This document shows, one piece after another, positions 44,931-57,792 of a DNA stretch of 64,000 bases. Below the pieces are notes generated by a model. That model worked only from the letters and a program-made list of their open reading frames with translations, made no database searches and was not told the DNA's origin. Made by a program: the position numbers and the translations under genes. Within the stretch, counting starts at the first letter, position 1, and every line of letters starts with the position of its first letter. Location of the stretch: positions 574,147,252-574,211,251 of the forward strand of contig NC_081405.1 in NCBI RefSeq assembly GCF_030272615.1. Reading direction: 5' to 3'. Source of the stretch: Cryptomeria japonica (lineage: Eukaryota; Streptophyta; Pinopsida; Cupressales; Cupressaceae).

Positions 44931-46735
44931 CCCCTATTTTAAATCTTTAGACCATGGTCCCATATGTTGTACCTATGAATATATCTTTAATAATCTATAT
45001 ATATCAAGGCGAGAGATATCAAGGCTTTAATTTTTTAATTTATTAAAAGTATATTATTTAAGTTGAATAATAAAAAAAGTCAAGTCTCAGATATATATCT
45101 CCGGTCTTACTTTCTAAAGATTAAGCATTGTGCATATACGATAATAGCAACAAGAATTTTGAAGAGACAAAGACACAAAATAACAAAATTTCAAAATAAT
45201 ACAAATAGAATATTTAAGAAATATTTGTTAATGCATGCTCTTAAAATTTTTTTAGACCATGGTTCATAGAGATTTTTCTTTTTCCTTATTGTAAGAACTT
45301 TGAAAATTATGAATGTTTATAATATAATTTAGTTCTTTACGTTTTAAGAATCTTAACCCAAAGGAAATATTATCTTAGCAAAAAATGTATCTCTGTTGTA
45401 GCTTGATTGAGATTTTAATTATCCTATTATAACTCGTTTAATAATATAGATTAATTCAACATTATTTAATAAAATTAATTTATGAAAAAATAGTGATTTA
45501 TAAATTAATTTAAACAAACCATAATTTGTTTTCAAACTCTTTTAATATTGATTATCGTTTTCATTCTCGTAATCGATGATTATAACTTTCCAATATATTA
45601 GCGAGAAATCTTAGATCTAATATCATTATGCACCTGATTTTTCACACAAGTTTTGTATTTATGAATAGAATCGACATTAATTAACATAGAATAAATTTTT
45701 TTATGCATACAAATTTGGTCTTAAAGATAAAATAGATTACTTAACTAATTTTTTTTTAATCTCAATCCATTTTATTCAATTAAAAAAGAGTTATTATTAA
45801 TTATTATCAATTTTTTTTGTTGTAATTTTAATTTTCTTATGTTTGAAATAGTTAGATTGAAGTTGATTGGTATAATTTAAGGTGAAATTTTTCAAGTGAC
45901 GTGTGAAACCATGTTAATAAGATTGAACATTATAAAGGTAAATTAAAGTGTGTATTTTGGATGAATGATCTTGTCTATTTATTTTTTTAAGTTTTTAAGT
46001 TTAGTATAACATATTGTTAGTTTAAAGTGAAAGATATTTCAAAACTGTAATAAATATTAAATTAAAAATATGTATTATTTTACGAAATATAATTGAAATC
46101 ATTTAAATGTATTATAAATCATTTAAATTTATGGAATGAATTGTAATCATATCAATATATTATAAAACATTAAAATTTATGTTTAAAAATTAATATATTG
46201 TTTTGATATCTTCTAATTTTTTTACTAAATATATTTAAGATATTTACTTTAGCTTTACACAATTTTTATTTTTAAAATTTTATATATTTTATATTGGATT
46301 AATGCTTATTATTTTTAACAAATTTTATCATGTCATAATAAACAAGTGTCATTGAGTGCTCAAATACTTATGTTTAACAATATTTGTTACAAATAAAATT
46401 TATATGTAATATAATTTTTAATTTATTTACAGGTTTTAAGAATAATTTTAATTTATTTACATTATTTATTCAATAATTATTTTTATTTATAATTTTTTTC
46501 CACTTAAAAATTATTTATTTTACTTAAATGAAATTTATTTATTTCAACTAATTATTTTCAAAATAAAACATCTATATTAAAAGTCTTAAATAATTCTAAA
46601 AAAGTTAAAGTAAAATAAAATATTTCTTTAATATTATCTATATATAAATAAAGCATTGAAAGATATACTCAATAATAAAATAAATATAATAAAGTTAAAT
46701 ACAAACATAATTATATTTTTATGAAAAGAAAAAGG
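44931..46735. other. Very AT-rich stretch
   Basis: No coding frame with support, only A/T runs. CCATGGTCCC occurs at about 44926 and 44951 as a short direct repeat. Confidence 0.6.
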
Positions 46736-46809
46736 GGCAAACCAAGTGGGTCCATTGCCTCTAAAGAAGAGAATAAGGCTCCTAAGTGGGCATCACTCTT
46801 TGGGTACCT

Positions 46810-47560
46810 ATGAATTTTAACTGTGTATCTTGGAAGCTCAAGGATATGGAGTTGCCAAATAGGAAATACACTATTAAAATATTCATCAAGATTAATAAAG
46901 GAATTGATATTCTTAAGCTTCAAGAGGTTAAGGCAGTCCATTTTACTCTTCACATCAATCTGAAGTGTATTTGGAGGGAAGCAACCTTCTATACCACCAA
47001 ACACTCTAAGGGGAACAATGGGGTTGCTACTTTAGTTGGCACTAAATGGTGTAAGTTTCTCATAAGCTGGGGATGTTCACCTGTAATAGGCTTGTATGGA
47101 TCATCTTAGAACTCAAGGATATGGAAGTAGGCATTTGTTCTATTTACAGATCCAATGATCATAGGGAGTGGATTGATATGTGGAAGTGGATTTTTCATTT
47201 GAAGGAAGTTCCTTGGATGCTAGATGGGGACTTTAATATGGTTGAGGCTCCGCAAGACAAGACCAAGGGTACCAAGTTTGATTCGAAAGGAGATAAAAAT
47301 TTCTATTGGTGTAGGATGCTGAATAAACATAAACTTTATGAAACCCTAGCTGCTAATAAACATGATAACAATGGAATTTGGTATACCTAGTGTAACTTTC
47401 AATAGGGTTCAAAATGATCTATAGTAGACAAATACTTTTTATGTGAACAAGGAGGTCCTAAGTATTAAAAAGGATAATATTGGATCTAGTGTGAAATTTA
47501 TTCCTCACATTGTCTGATCATCACCCTATACAGGCTATGATCTTTCACAATAGAGCACCA
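46810..47560 (+). pseudogene. LINE endonuclease (EEP/APE type)
   Basis: From ATG 46810-46812: MNFNCVSWKLKDMELPNRKY, then GIDILKLQEVKA, the E-containing block of LINE endonucleases. After a stop at about 47107 and a continuing frame, EVPWMLDGDFNMVEAPQDKT gives the G-D-F-N block, and SDHHPIQAMIF at 47510 the terminal S-D-H-x-P. The enzyme would nick target DNA to prime reverse transcription. Key residues are visible but stops and shifts break the protein. Confidence 0.85.
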
Positions 47561-47999
47561 CCTGCACCACAGGCTAGAAAGGATGCCTTTGCACTTAATT
47601 GTCACCTACTAGAAGATGAAGATGTTCAAAGTGTTGTTGATATCATCAGGTATTTTAATAAAGAAATTTTAGGAGGTCATATTGCTATTCAAAGATGGGT
47701 GCAAAACACTAAAAGTTGGAAGGTGGTTTTTCATGTTGTGGGGAAGAAGAAGGATAAGGATGCTAGAAGGGAGGAGATTGATTTGCATAAGATGTTGGCA
47801 TCAGCTAAACATGATCTATAAAAGGACCACATTAATCACGGTGTTGTAAAGATCCTGTCTCAAGAAAGAGAGTCTTTGAGAAGGATTCATAACACAAAAA
47901 TTGAAGGAGCCAAGATTAGAGGTAGCATGAACTAGTTGGACCATGGAGACAAGGGATCCAAAATTTTCTTTGAATTCCTTAAGTGAAAGGAGGCAAAGG

Positions 48000-49100
48000 A
48001 GAGAATAGATAGTATTTGGGAAGAGGGAGATAATCCCATTGACCAGGTTGACATATTAAAAGCCTCTGCTCAATTTTACAACAACGTTTTTACTTTAGAG
48101 GATAATAGAGTTGGTAAGGAGAGGGATAGAGAGAATCAATGGCATTATTCCAAGTAAGATCAATAAGGAGGATGTATCGTTACTGAATAGGGAGATCACT
48201 ATGGATGAAATCAATAGTGCCATTATGGCCTTTAACAATGGTTGAGCCTCAGGGCCCAATGGTCTGACTGTGAAGTTCTACAAAGCCAATACTCAATGGA
48301 TAAGTGAGTAACTCAAGAAGGTATATGATGAAGCCATCAAGAGGGGATCTTAAGGTAGTGATATAAATTGTGCTATTTTCAATCTCATCCCCAAGGATGG
48401 GGACAAATCCTTTATCAAGAATTGGAGATCCATCAGATTATTAAATGTATCCTATAAGGTGCTTGCAGAGGTCTTTGCTAAAAGAATGGAAGATATTCTT
48501 CCCAAAGTGATCAACCCTAACCAAACTATATTTGTTAAAGGGAGATACATCTTGGAAAACCTCCTCACTTTCTAGGAGGCTATGGATTAGGATAAGGAAA
48601 CTTAAAAAATGTGAGTATGATGTTGATATACTATAAGAAAGTATATGATAGAGTAGAGTGGAATTTTATTTTCATGATGATGAATAGTTTGGGATTTCCT
48701 AAGGTATTAAGTCAAATGGTGCAGCCTTTGATGAATGATGCTAAGGCACAAATTAAATCGAATGGCTGCAAATCAAACTATTTTACTCAACCAGATCTAT
48801 TAGATAGGGATGTCCATTAGCTATTGTCTTATTTTTTATAGTTGTAGATGTAATACATTATCTTTCAAGGGATAACTCTCTTTCCACAAGGGTCAAAGGA
48901 TTTACTCTACCTAATGTGACTAACCTCACTAATATACACTTTACTGAAGATACAACTATACTTTTGGAACTGGAGGAGGATAATCTAGGTGCTTTGATGA
49001 ATAAAATAGATATCTTATACAATGCATTTGGGAGTAAGACATCTCTTTATAAATCCATCATGCTTTGATGGGACAATCTCCCCCCTCCCTAGTTCACTAA
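48000..49100 (+). pseudogene. LINE reverse transcriptase
   Basis: FNLIPKDGDKSFIKNWRSIR and LLNVSYKVLAEVFAKRMEDI give the LIPK and R-P-I-(S/R)-L-L-N blocks. VINPNQTIFVKGRYILENLL is the (Q)-x-x-F-x-x-G-R-x-I block. YYKKVYDRVEWNFIFMMMNS is the catalytic (F/D)-x-K-A-Y-D-R block, with Asp kept and A changed to V. NIHFTEDTTILLELEEDN sits where F-A-D-D-T is expected, so the first Asp of the pair has become Glu. Frameshifts lie near 48170 and 48600. Inactive. Confidence 0.85.
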
Positions 49101-50161
49101 ATACTCTTTAGCATAGTGGGGTCCTAAGCACCAATTTAGGTACTTAGAAATCCTCTTTTCTATCTCCCCTAACCAGAGGGAGATGTAGGGGTGGATTAAG
49201 GAGAATATTGGTAAGAATATTTGTAAGTGGAACAAAAAATATCTATCCTTGGCTGGAAGGTACCAAATGTGCCAAATGATATTATACTCATACAACATCT
49301 ATAACTCCTCTACCTAGTTGTTCAATTTAAATTAGTTTAACCATATCTAGAGGCATATTTAATCTTTGGTTAGATGGCACAGGTCACAAAAAAAGGCATG
49401 TTGTAAAATTGCAATGGTGCACCATATCTATTTATGTAAGGGAGGGATTGGGCTTAAAGATCTTAGAATACATGGAATGATTCTTGTTAAATGGATCTTT
49501 AATGCATTAGAAGGGCATGTATGATGAAAGATTCTAGTTAGCAATAATATTGGTAGAGAAATCCTAAGTAAAGGGCCTTCATAGAAAGACATGCCTCTAT
49601 GTGAATTGATTTTTAAATTATTCCGCATCAAAGTGTCTGGTTCAACTGTCTTTAAGGCTATCTAGAAAGGATGGGAATGAGGCAGATGATATTACAGAAT
49701 GGGATCATTTTAAAAAAGAATAGAATATGTGGTGAGCGGTCAATTTGGTGGAATCTAAAGCATAGATAGAAACCATTGGGTCTTTTGTAGGGGTGTTCTG
49801 CAAAGAGTTGAGCATTGAAGGACATTATATATTTTGAATATATTATTAAAGATGGGAAACTAATAGAATAGGAAGATATTAGATAGAAGTATGATATCCC
49901 ATAAGTGCAATGGAGGACCTATTCAGTATCGAGGGAGGCATGTGACTCCCTTTCTCTTCCTAGGTCTTACGGCATTGATGATTATAGATTCACTTCCTAT
50001 AGATGGCTGGATGGTACTCCTCTCCCTAGTGTTAAAGCCAAAAATCTATATTCCTTCTTCATAGATTCTAAAGATATTTTTACCAATGTTAATACCTCTT
50101 GGAATGTAAACCTTGATCCTCCCTTCTAGTGCAAAACCTTTGAGTACCATGGGTCAGACCT

Positions 50162-50413
50162 ATGGAGCCGAAAAAGAAATTCTTTTTATGGAGGTTTATC
50201 CTTCATAGACTACCTCTTAGAATGGTTGATGAGGAGCATCATATTTTCTCCTTCTATAGATCTCCTAAGACCTTGAACCATATTTTCCTTGATTGCCTCT
50301 TTGCTAAGGAAGTTTGGAACATATTTGGGATTAATGCTAATAGAAATGTCAGCACATTTGAGATTGTGCTTGCTAATGTCTTGAGCCTCAGAAAGGATTG
50401 CAATGTCTTTTAG
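50162..50413 (+). pseudogene. LINE C-terminal zinc-binding region (zf-RVT)
   Basis: KKKFFLWRFILHRLPLRMVD and LNHIFLDCLFAKEVWNIF match the zf-RVT domain that follows plant LINE RT, with H-x-F-x-x-C-x-x-A-x-x-x-W kept. The earlier C-x-x-C pair is replaced (FSFYRS). Likely a nucleic-acid-binding module. It has an open frame of 83 codons. Confidence 0.8.
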
Positions 50414-50752
50414 TCTTGTTTATCCATTAAGATTGTCTAGCTTATTTGGAAGTTTAGAAATGACAATGTTTTTAGTGGCAGAAGTAGAGCTCTTACTAAG
50501 TCTCTCAGGAGACTCATTTTTCATAATATTGATGTGTAGGTGACAGTCATAATGAAACTAGCAAATAAAATGTTAATAGACCTCCGATAAAATGGGATAG
50601 TAAAGATTTTCAAATGGAAAATTTCCAATGGTTTTACTTGGGCCACAAGAACAAATGAAAGAATGCCTTTTGGGATTGGATTGGAGAACTTCATTATAGA
50701 ACTCAATATGCAGGAAGATAGAGGCAGATAGATAGATGAGACCCTTGTTGCT

Positions 50753-51612
50753 TGTAAGGAAGTTAAGTAGCGAAACAACTTCCTACACTAACCTTGAGAG
50801 CAAGGTAATGAAAAATATATTATAGATTGTCACAACAATTACAAAAAATAGAAATAACATTCAAACCATAACACAGTGATTTACGTGGGGAAAACCCTTT
50901 CGGGAGAAAAAACCCACACTCCAAAAGATGTCTAATATATTATTCTGCAATAAAAAATAAATTAGAATGTACTTGTAGAGAAATCTCTTCAAAGGAGTAC
51001 CACTAATCAAAGATTCAGAGGTAACTCAATAGCTATAAGACTCCTACACACAACCTCTATCTCACACACCTAATAAATAGAAGATACAATATAAGAAACC
51101 CTCAAATAGTATTACAAAACCATGGTCTAAAACCACCCAATAATCTGCAACCGACCTTATCTCCCTTCTAGATGCCCTATGACGCGTCCCTCCCTTTTTA
51201 TAGCTCACTTATGTGTCCAATGTATTTTATATTTCCTATTTCAAGAGTACAAACTTTCGGAGGCCATAACTTGAGAACTATGTGTCCTATTGATGAATCA
51301 TTTGAAGCGTCGAAAACATCACGTAGTGTTATATTGCCTCGTAAACCACTACACCATTTATGCCCAATTTTTAGGGTAGTTTGGGGCCTCTAAAGTCCTC
51401 AAAATCAAATTTAAACCTTTCATTAGACCCCTCCAAAATGGAAAATTTAATATCTTAAAAACTAGTTATGATCTTGTGATGTAACTTTACCGTAATGCTT
51501 ATCTATCCAACCACAAGCTTCGAGGATAATTTTGCACCATTTCATGTTCGAATGAAAACTTACTATAAATAGTAAGCTCACGTAAATGCAAGGTTGAGAC
51601 ACCATTTTCACA
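50753..51612 (-). repeat. 3' LTR of Copia 2
   Basis: 860 bp, plus-strand TGTAAGGAAG...CATTTTCACA. It aligns with 55788-56597. Confidence 0.88.
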
Positions 51613-51630
51613 ATAAATCCCCCACTTTGT
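51613..51630 (-). other. Polypurine tract of Copia 2
   Basis: On the minus strand the purine run AAAGTGGGGGATTTAT directly precedes the LTR start TGTGAAAATGG. Confidence 0.75.
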
Positions 51631-51669
51631 TGAACACCTTGCAAGAGCTAAGAGTATTAATATAATAGA

Positions 51670-52155
51670 TCAATTTCTAGGGGCCATGAGGCCCATAGAC
51701 TTTGAGCACCATCTAACCTTCTTTGTGCTCATAGCCTTAGTTAAACAATCTATAACATTCATCAAAGTTTCTACCTTAACTAGCTTCACCTTGCCATCTT
51801 CAACCACATGTCTGACAAAATGATACTGAACATCAATTTTCTTGGTCTGGGCATGAAATGTCAACTTCCCAGCTAGGCAGATCATACTATGACTGTCATA
51901 ATAAACTGTCATAGCTCCTTGTTTTATTCCAATGTTTGAACACAGTCTCTTAAGCAAAATGACCTCTTTAAAAGCATGAGTAGCTGCAATATACTTTTCT
52001 TCAGTAATGGACAAAGCAACCATAGCCCGTGGCTTACTCATCCAACTAATTGCACCACCAAATAAAGTAAACACATTAGCGTTGGTAGATCTTCTGCTAT
52101 CAATATCACCTATCCAGTTTGAATCCACATAACCATGAATATCAAGGGAAATCAC
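51670..52155 (-). pseudogene. Copia 2 RNase H
   Basis: SLDIHGYVDSNWIGDIDSRR is the Copia RNase H start (first Asp in VDSNW). Then FTLFGGAISWMSKPRAMVAL, STTEEKY-like LSITEEKYIAATHAFKEVIL (Glu kept) and VYYDSHSMICLAGKLTFHAQ, where the usual C-D-N-x-S is Y-D-S-x-S. HVVEDGKVKLVKVETLMNVI and the C-terminal KAMSTKKVRW lead to a stop at 51670-51672. The frame is open over 161 codons. The fuller domain and two acids seem intact, but the polyprotein is broken elsewhere. Confidence 0.88.
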
Positions 52156-52480
52156 GTATCAAACTGTATTCCCATGATAACACAAATAATACTTCAAATA
52201 TCTGAAGACTCTTTTGATTGCATTCCAATGAACTCTACCAGGATTAGACATATATCTAGATAAAACTCCCACTTTTTGGGCAAGGTTTGGTCTAGTATAG
52301 ACCATAGCATACAAAACTTGCAACTAAACTTTGGTAAGGCAATATTCTCATGTTTTCCATATCTGATGGGGATGTAGGACAATTTGCAACATATAATTTT
52401 GTTCCAGCTATAAAAGGAACACACAATGGTCTATGATCCTGCATGTTCAACCTCTGTAACACTGAATTCACATACTTACT

Positions 52481-52963
52481 CTAGCCTAGACATAACTTTT
52501 TATTCACTATATCTCTTCTAATTTCCATCCCAAGAATGTGTTTTGTTGCACTGAGATCTTTCATTTCAAATTTAGCAACGAGTTGAGACTTTAGTTTTGA
52601 AATCATACCTTTCCCTTTACTAGTTAATAACATATCATCAACATACAATGCAATGTATAGGAAATGATCACTATCAGATTTATAATAAACATACTGATAT
52701 GATTTAGAATGCTCAAATCCCAAACTCAACACATATGTATCAAATTTTTGGTACCACATCCTATGACTCTGTTTGAGTCCATACAGGGATTTATTTAATT
52801 TATAGACCAAATTACTTTTACCTTTCACCACATAGTGCTTCGGATGTGTCATATAAATATGCTCCTCCAAATCACCATGAAGGAAATAATATTTCACATC
52901 CATTTCCTCAACCTCTAAATCATAAGCACTAATAATATAAATAAAAAATCTAATGGATGTCAT
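52481..52963 (-). pseudogene. Copia 2 reverse transcriptase (core)
   Basis: LEVEEMDVKYYFLHGDLEEH is the first catalytic Asp block (usually Q-M-D-V-K-T-A-F-L-x-G). YKLNKSLYGLKQSHRMWYQK is the Copia L-Y-G-L-K-Q block, ALYVDDMLLTSKGKGM the intact Y-V-D-D box, and MKDLSATKHILGMEIRRD the following block. Further RT sense lies between 52480 and 52160 in other frames with several stops. Nonfunctional as a whole. Confidence 0.9.
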
Positions 52964-53472
52964 TTGGGAATAGGAGAAAATATCTCACCATAATCAACAC
53001 CCTCAACCTAAGAGTAGCCTATTGCAGCCAACCTTTCTTTATACTTCTCAATGCTTCCATCTGAACCAATCTTTTTCTTGAACACCCATTTGCAACCAAC
53101 GGGTTTTCATCCTTCAAGCAGTGGTACAAGATCCCATGTGTCATTCTTTTGCAAAGTTGTCATTTCTTCTTCCATATCAATCTTCCAGGTTTCTACAACA
53201 TTCATACATAATGTCTCTTCTACAGATTTTGGTTCATCCACATTAGTATTCAAAGAAGAAATACATCTCCAATCATCAGGTGAATATCTTTCAAGTGGTT
53301 GTCTATGTATTGTAGACCATCGAACAAGCTAAGTTGGAGGTTCTTCCTCCTCTTCTGAAGATTCGAAGCTAGACTATCTCTCTTCAACTTGTTGCCTATT
53401 TAGGGGTCTGGATTCAACTCTTTCGGGTGTAGAAAGAAATTGAATCACATCTTCCCTTTTAGTCTATTTTGG

Positions 53473-53685
53473 CTACAATGTAACATAAGGAGACTCAATT
53501 TCTCTAAAAATAACACTCCTAATATGAATTACCTTTTGTGCAATAGGGTCCCAAAGCTTGTATCCTTTCACACTATAACTATACCCGATGAAGATATATT
53601 TAATAGCCTTGTTCTCCAACTTTGTTTTCTTCTCCTTTGGCACATGTGCATATGCCTCACAACCAAAAACTCTAAGATGTCTCAA
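53473..53685 (-). pseudogene. Copia 2 region between integrase and RT
   Basis: HLRVFGCEAYAHVPKEKKTK and AIKYIFIGYSYSVKGYKLWD match the conserved F-G-C-x-A-(Y/F)-V-H and F-(I/V)-G-Y-x-x-x-x-K-G-Y-x-x-(Y/W) blocks after Copia integrase. Seventy codons open; the neighbours on both sides are frameshifted. Confidence 0.85.
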
Positions 53686-53689
53686 TGAA

Positions 53690-54340
53690 GGCTTGTGACC
53701 TGATAATTTTCCATAGGCGTTTTATCAACAAGGGCTAATGTACGAGACCTATTAATTAGGTAGCAAGTAGTGGCAACAACTTCAGCCCAAAACATTTGTT
53801 CTAGACCAGCAGCACTCAGCATACTCCTTGCCTTCTCCATAAGTGTCATGTTCATTCTTTCTGCAAATCTATTATATTATGGAGAATACAGAGTTTTGCT
53901 TTGTCTGTTAATACCACAATCTTTACAAAATTTATCAAAATCATTGGAAAAAAATCCACTGCCATTATCAGTCCTCAAACTTTTTTCTTTCTAGTCTACA
54001 ACTCAACCATTGCTTAAATTCTTTAAATCAACTAAAAAATTTAGATTTACTCTTTATCAATTATACCCATGTCCTTCTACTAAAATCATCAATAAATGAA
54101 ACATATTTCCAATCGAAGGAACATCTATAGGACAAAACACATAAAAATGAATAAGATCTAGAACACCACAATTTTTATGAGAACTCGAGTACAAATGAAC
54201 GTGGTTTTGTTTTCCATATGCAATGCTCACAAAAATCAAAGTCAAGATTACAATCATTCAAACCTTCAACAAGGTTTTTATTTTTCAAGGTCCTTAGACC
54301 CTTTTCGTCAATGTGGCCAAGCCTCTGGTGGCATAACATA
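53690..54340 (-). pseudogene. Copia 2 integrase
   Basis: Minus-strand sense in several frames. IAYGKQNHVHLYSSSHKNCG and VLDLIHFYVFCPIDVPSIG (54257-54080) cover the region where H-x-D-(V/L)-x-G-P normally occurs; the first catalytic Asp position reads Tyr here. Sense near 53870-53800 corresponds to E-R-x-N-x-T-(L/I)-x-x-x-A-R-(S/C)-M-L. Multiple shifts and stops make it clearly dead. Confidence 0.75.
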
Positions 54341-54347
54341 GTCTTCT

Positions 54348-55663
54348 TTATAGGTAACTTTTCTTCAGAAGAGCACCCTTAGGTACCCAAAAGCCATTTG
54401 CATCTATTGAAGGTGAAACCCATAAATCTTCCACATATTTACTTTTTACAGAAGTGCTATTACACTCAACAATGAATGTTTCTAGCCTATGCAAAGTGTT
54501 GAACCTGACACCTCTAGCAATTACCATAGAACCCTTAATCATCTTACATCCTACTTCAAAAAAGACTAACTGCAAACTTGTGTTTAACAGTTTTCTCACA
54601 GATAACAATTTCATTTTAAACCAGAGATATGCAGCACACTGTTAATCCTTTTTATTCTACCATTAAAAAACCCGATTCTAACTTTACCTCAACCAATAAT
54701 GTCTAAATGTGAATCATCACCCAAGTACACCTTACCTTCATTAAATTCTTTATATTCTGAAAATCAATCTCTATTGGTAGTCATATGAAAATATGCACCT
54801 AAGTCAATTAACCAGGCATCATTACCTGCATGAGTCACCAAAGCTACAATAAATGCATCACCGTCATCCTTCTTGGACTCAGAATAAGAATCAATCTTCT
54901 TCTTTTTTTTCTTCTTTTCTTCTTTACAGTCCTTACGAATGTTACTTTGTTTACCACAATTCTAGCAAATGACTTTGGACTTTTTAAGAGATTTTGATCT
55001 CTCTCTCGATTTGGACATATCACGCTTCTCATTCTTCCTTCCTTTCTCCTTAGGACTTCCACGAATAGTTAAGGCTTCCTTCAAATTGTGCGATACCTTC
55101 CTTTGCATCTCTTCACCAAGTAGGGCAACCACCACATCTCAAGACTTCAAAACAACAAAAGTACTACCGATAGCCATAACGAGAGATTCCCACGAATCAA
55201 ACAAATAACAATGCAAGATCTAACATTTCTCCTCTTCATTCATCTTAACATCCATAGATACTAATTGAGCTACCAACATAGTGAATTCTTCCACATGGTC
55301 TACAACTCGTCCACCCTCTTCCATCTTCAAGGAGTACAATTTATTCCTCAAGAAAATATGATTTAATAAATATTTGGCTTGATACATTTCACCAAGCTTA
55401 GTCCATATCTTCTTTGCAATGCTTTCTTCATGAACATTGATCATAATAGAGTTTTCCAAGAACATTCTAATTAGACCCTTAGCTTTTCGGTCCATAACAT
55501 CATACGGAGCCGCTGCAGTATGATCTAAGGGTCTTTGGACATTTGTATCAACAACATTCCATAGATCTCAATCTATTCGCAGATCTTCCATCTTCAACTT
55601 CCACACCTCAAAATCCATTCCATTAAATTTCTCCACCTCTATTTTCCCTAACGAACTTGACAT
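54348..55663 (-). pseudogene. Copia 2 gag, zinc knuckle and protease
   Basis: ATG at 55661-55663: SSSLGKIEVEKFNGMDFEVW is the Copia gag N-terminus (F-x-G-x-x-(F/Y)-x-x-W). The open piece 55495-55220 is UBN2-type gag (AKKIWTKLGEMYQAKYLLNH). The knuckle around 54965-54925 reads C-x-N-C-G-K-Q-S-N-I-R-K-D-C, with His replaced by Asn and a stop at position 2. The protease site near 54820 is W-L-I-D-L-G-A in place of D-S-G-A. The 54614-54348 piece (MKLLSVRKLLNTSLQLVFFE) is the region leading to integrase. Several stops; inactive. Confidence 0.82.
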
Positions 55664-55769
55664 CTAAAAATTCCTGCAACAAGATCAAAAAGTGTCTTTT
55701 GAGAAAACTCCCACTCAAATCTAGATTATTTCAAAAAACCTAATAACCCACAACTGAAACCAAAGGTGA

Positions 55770-55785
55770 CCAAGCTTTGATACCA
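55770..55785 (-). other. Primer-binding site of Copia 2
   Basis: Minus-strand TGGTATCAAAGCTTGG ends two bases from the 5' LTR; initiator tRNA-Met type, same as at 36135. Confidence 0.88.
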
Positions 55786-55787
55786 CT

Positions 55788-56597
55788 TGTAAGGAAGTTA
55801 AGTAGCTAAACAACTTCCTACACTAACCTTGAGAGGAGGATAATACAGAAATTTTTACAAATAGTAACAACAGTTACAAATAATAGAAATAACATTCAAA
55901 TGATAACATAGTGATTTACGTCAGGAAAACCCTTTCGGGAGAAAAACCCCACACTCCAAAAGCCACCCAATATATTATTATGCAATAAAAAATAGATTAC
56001 AATGTATTTACAAAGCAATCTCTTCACAAGAGTACCACTAATCCGAGATTCAGAGGTAACTCAATAGCTATAAGACTCTTACACACAACCTCTACCTCAT
56101 GCACCTCATATATGGGAGATATAACACAAGAAACCATCAAGCGGTATTACAAAACCATGGGCTAAAACCACCCAATAAGGTGTAGTAGAACTTATCCCCC
56201 TTCTAGATATCCTATGACGTGTCCCTCCCTTTTTATAGCTCATTTATGTGTCTAATGTATTTTATATTTCCTATTTCAGGAGTACAAACTTTCGAAGGCC
56301 ATAACTTGAGAACCGTGTGTCCTATTGGTGAACTGTTTGAAGCACCAAAAATCTCATGAAGTCCTCAAACTACTATTCTATTTACACCCACATTTCTGGG
56401 CATTTTAGGGCCTCTAAAGTCCTCAAAATCATATTTAAACCTTTCATTGGACCCCTCCAAAATGAAAATTTAATATCTTCAAAACTAATTGTTATCTTGT
56501 GATGTAACTTAACCAAAATTCTTATCTAGCCAACTAGAAGCTTCAGGGCTCTTTTGCACCATTTCATGCTCAAATGAAAACTTACTTTAAATAGTAA
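55788..56597 (-). repeat. 5' LTR of Copia 2, end truncated
   Basis: 810 bp aligned with 50753-51575; the last 37 bp of the LTR are absent and unrelated sequence (CCTTGATGCAGAGCC) follows. Confidence 0.85.
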
Positions 56598-57792
56598 CCT
56601 TGATGCAGAGCCCTGGTATAGATATAGGATAGGTTTCCCTAATCCAAGAGCACACCAAGGACTCTAGAAATCACAAAATACTACAAGGGGTCAAGGAATA
56701 TCATTTTGACAAGTCCCACATACCTTTCTTCCAAAAAAGGTTTCCTCACAAGGTCACTTCTATTGAGTGTCTCATAAGGTCTTCTAGAGGCTCTTAAGGA
56801 CCATATAGCCAACAATTTTTTAGTCCCTTCTCCAATGCATCAATGACTATTTAAGGTTTGGTTTGAAGTCCCCTAGGTCAGAGAGACCCCCTTATATCAT
56901 TGATTTAGGATCCCTCTACCGGTTTGGGGTAACTGTTGCAATAAGGTCTACTAATCCTAGTAGCCCTGCCAGACTGGTTTTCCACAACTAACTCCTGATT
57001 TTCCCAAAGGACTCAGCCAAAAAAATTTGGATTTCGATACCCTTTTGAGAGTTGAAAAACATATCCCAAGGGTTCTAATCGGTTGGGACCACAAGAATCC
57101 AAACCCTATCTTGGTTAGGAGACCTATTATCCCCAATTAGGCCTATTTTACAAAGAAGTGTGTAGACACAGACCTTAACTTACCAAATCAATTAAAGGCA
57201 CACCCTTAGCACATGGCAAATCCACCAATTCCTAATTTTTAGGCCATGATCAGACCTCTAACCCGTAATGTGAGACTTGTTTGCTTACACTTGCATGGTG
57301 GTCACCTTAATGCATCAAACCCTCACCTCTAACTGGTCTTAACCTGCAAAAGGTCTTTAAAATCCTAAAATACATTGGCCATAATTGCATCTCGTCCAAA
57401 TTTGTGAGCCACCAATGAAGGATCAGCAAGATGAGGCCATTTCTTTGCAAAAACCCTAGGCAAAACTGTCAATCTAGACCACTTCCAGAAAATTGTAGGT
57501 TTGTCCCTTGTCCTAGAGAATTAAGACCTCGGACTTGATGCATATGAAAGGTGATTGGCCACTCTAACACATCCCACTAGTTTCCTAATTCCAAAATATT
57601 CATATAGTACCGTACATCATGCAGAATAACAAAATTGCAGGAAATTCTTAGATTTTTATTGCTTACAAAGTATTTCTCTCCCTCCAATGATGATTGGGAA
57701 TGAAATTTTATACCTTACTCAATGGTTATCAACCACCTTTTGAACCATGTTAACCATCGGAAGGAATTTGTAAATTGCAACAAAAAGTTGTC
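56598..57792. other. Non-coding stretch of unknown origin
   Basis: More balanced in base composition than its surroundings. It has no convincing coding frame, LTR pair or terminal repeat. It begins abruptly where the Copia 2 LTR breaks off and ends at the next LTR element. Confidence 0.5.

Larger units (their letters stand above)
46740..50752 (+). mobile_element. Decayed LINE (non-LTR retrotransposon) ORF2 region
   Basis: Plus-strand sense in LINE order: endonuclease (46810-47540), reverse transcriptase (about 48000-49100) and a terminal zinc-binding region (50162-50413), with many stops and shifts. A short basic stretch before 46810 may be the end of ORF1; the rest of ORF1 is missing. At the right, the sense (FKWKISNGFTWATRTNERM near 50615) points to the start of the LINE RNase H and is cut at 50752 by the Copia LTR. 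The tail domain family found at 13433 and 44193 is not seen here. Confidence 0.85.
50753..56597 (-). mobile_element. Decayed Copia LTR retrotransposon (Copia 2)
   Basis: LTRs 50753-51612 and 55788-56597 (TGTAAGGAAGTTAAGTAG at both starts) enclose minus-strand gag, protease, integrase, RT and RNase H in Copia order, with a primer-binding site and polypurine tract. The high-coordinate LTR lacks the last 37 bp present in the other copy (51576-51612). No target duplication can be seen, and the LINE on the left does not resume on the right. So the right end has been removed by deletion or recombination. It inserted into the LINE RNase H region. Confidence 0.9.
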
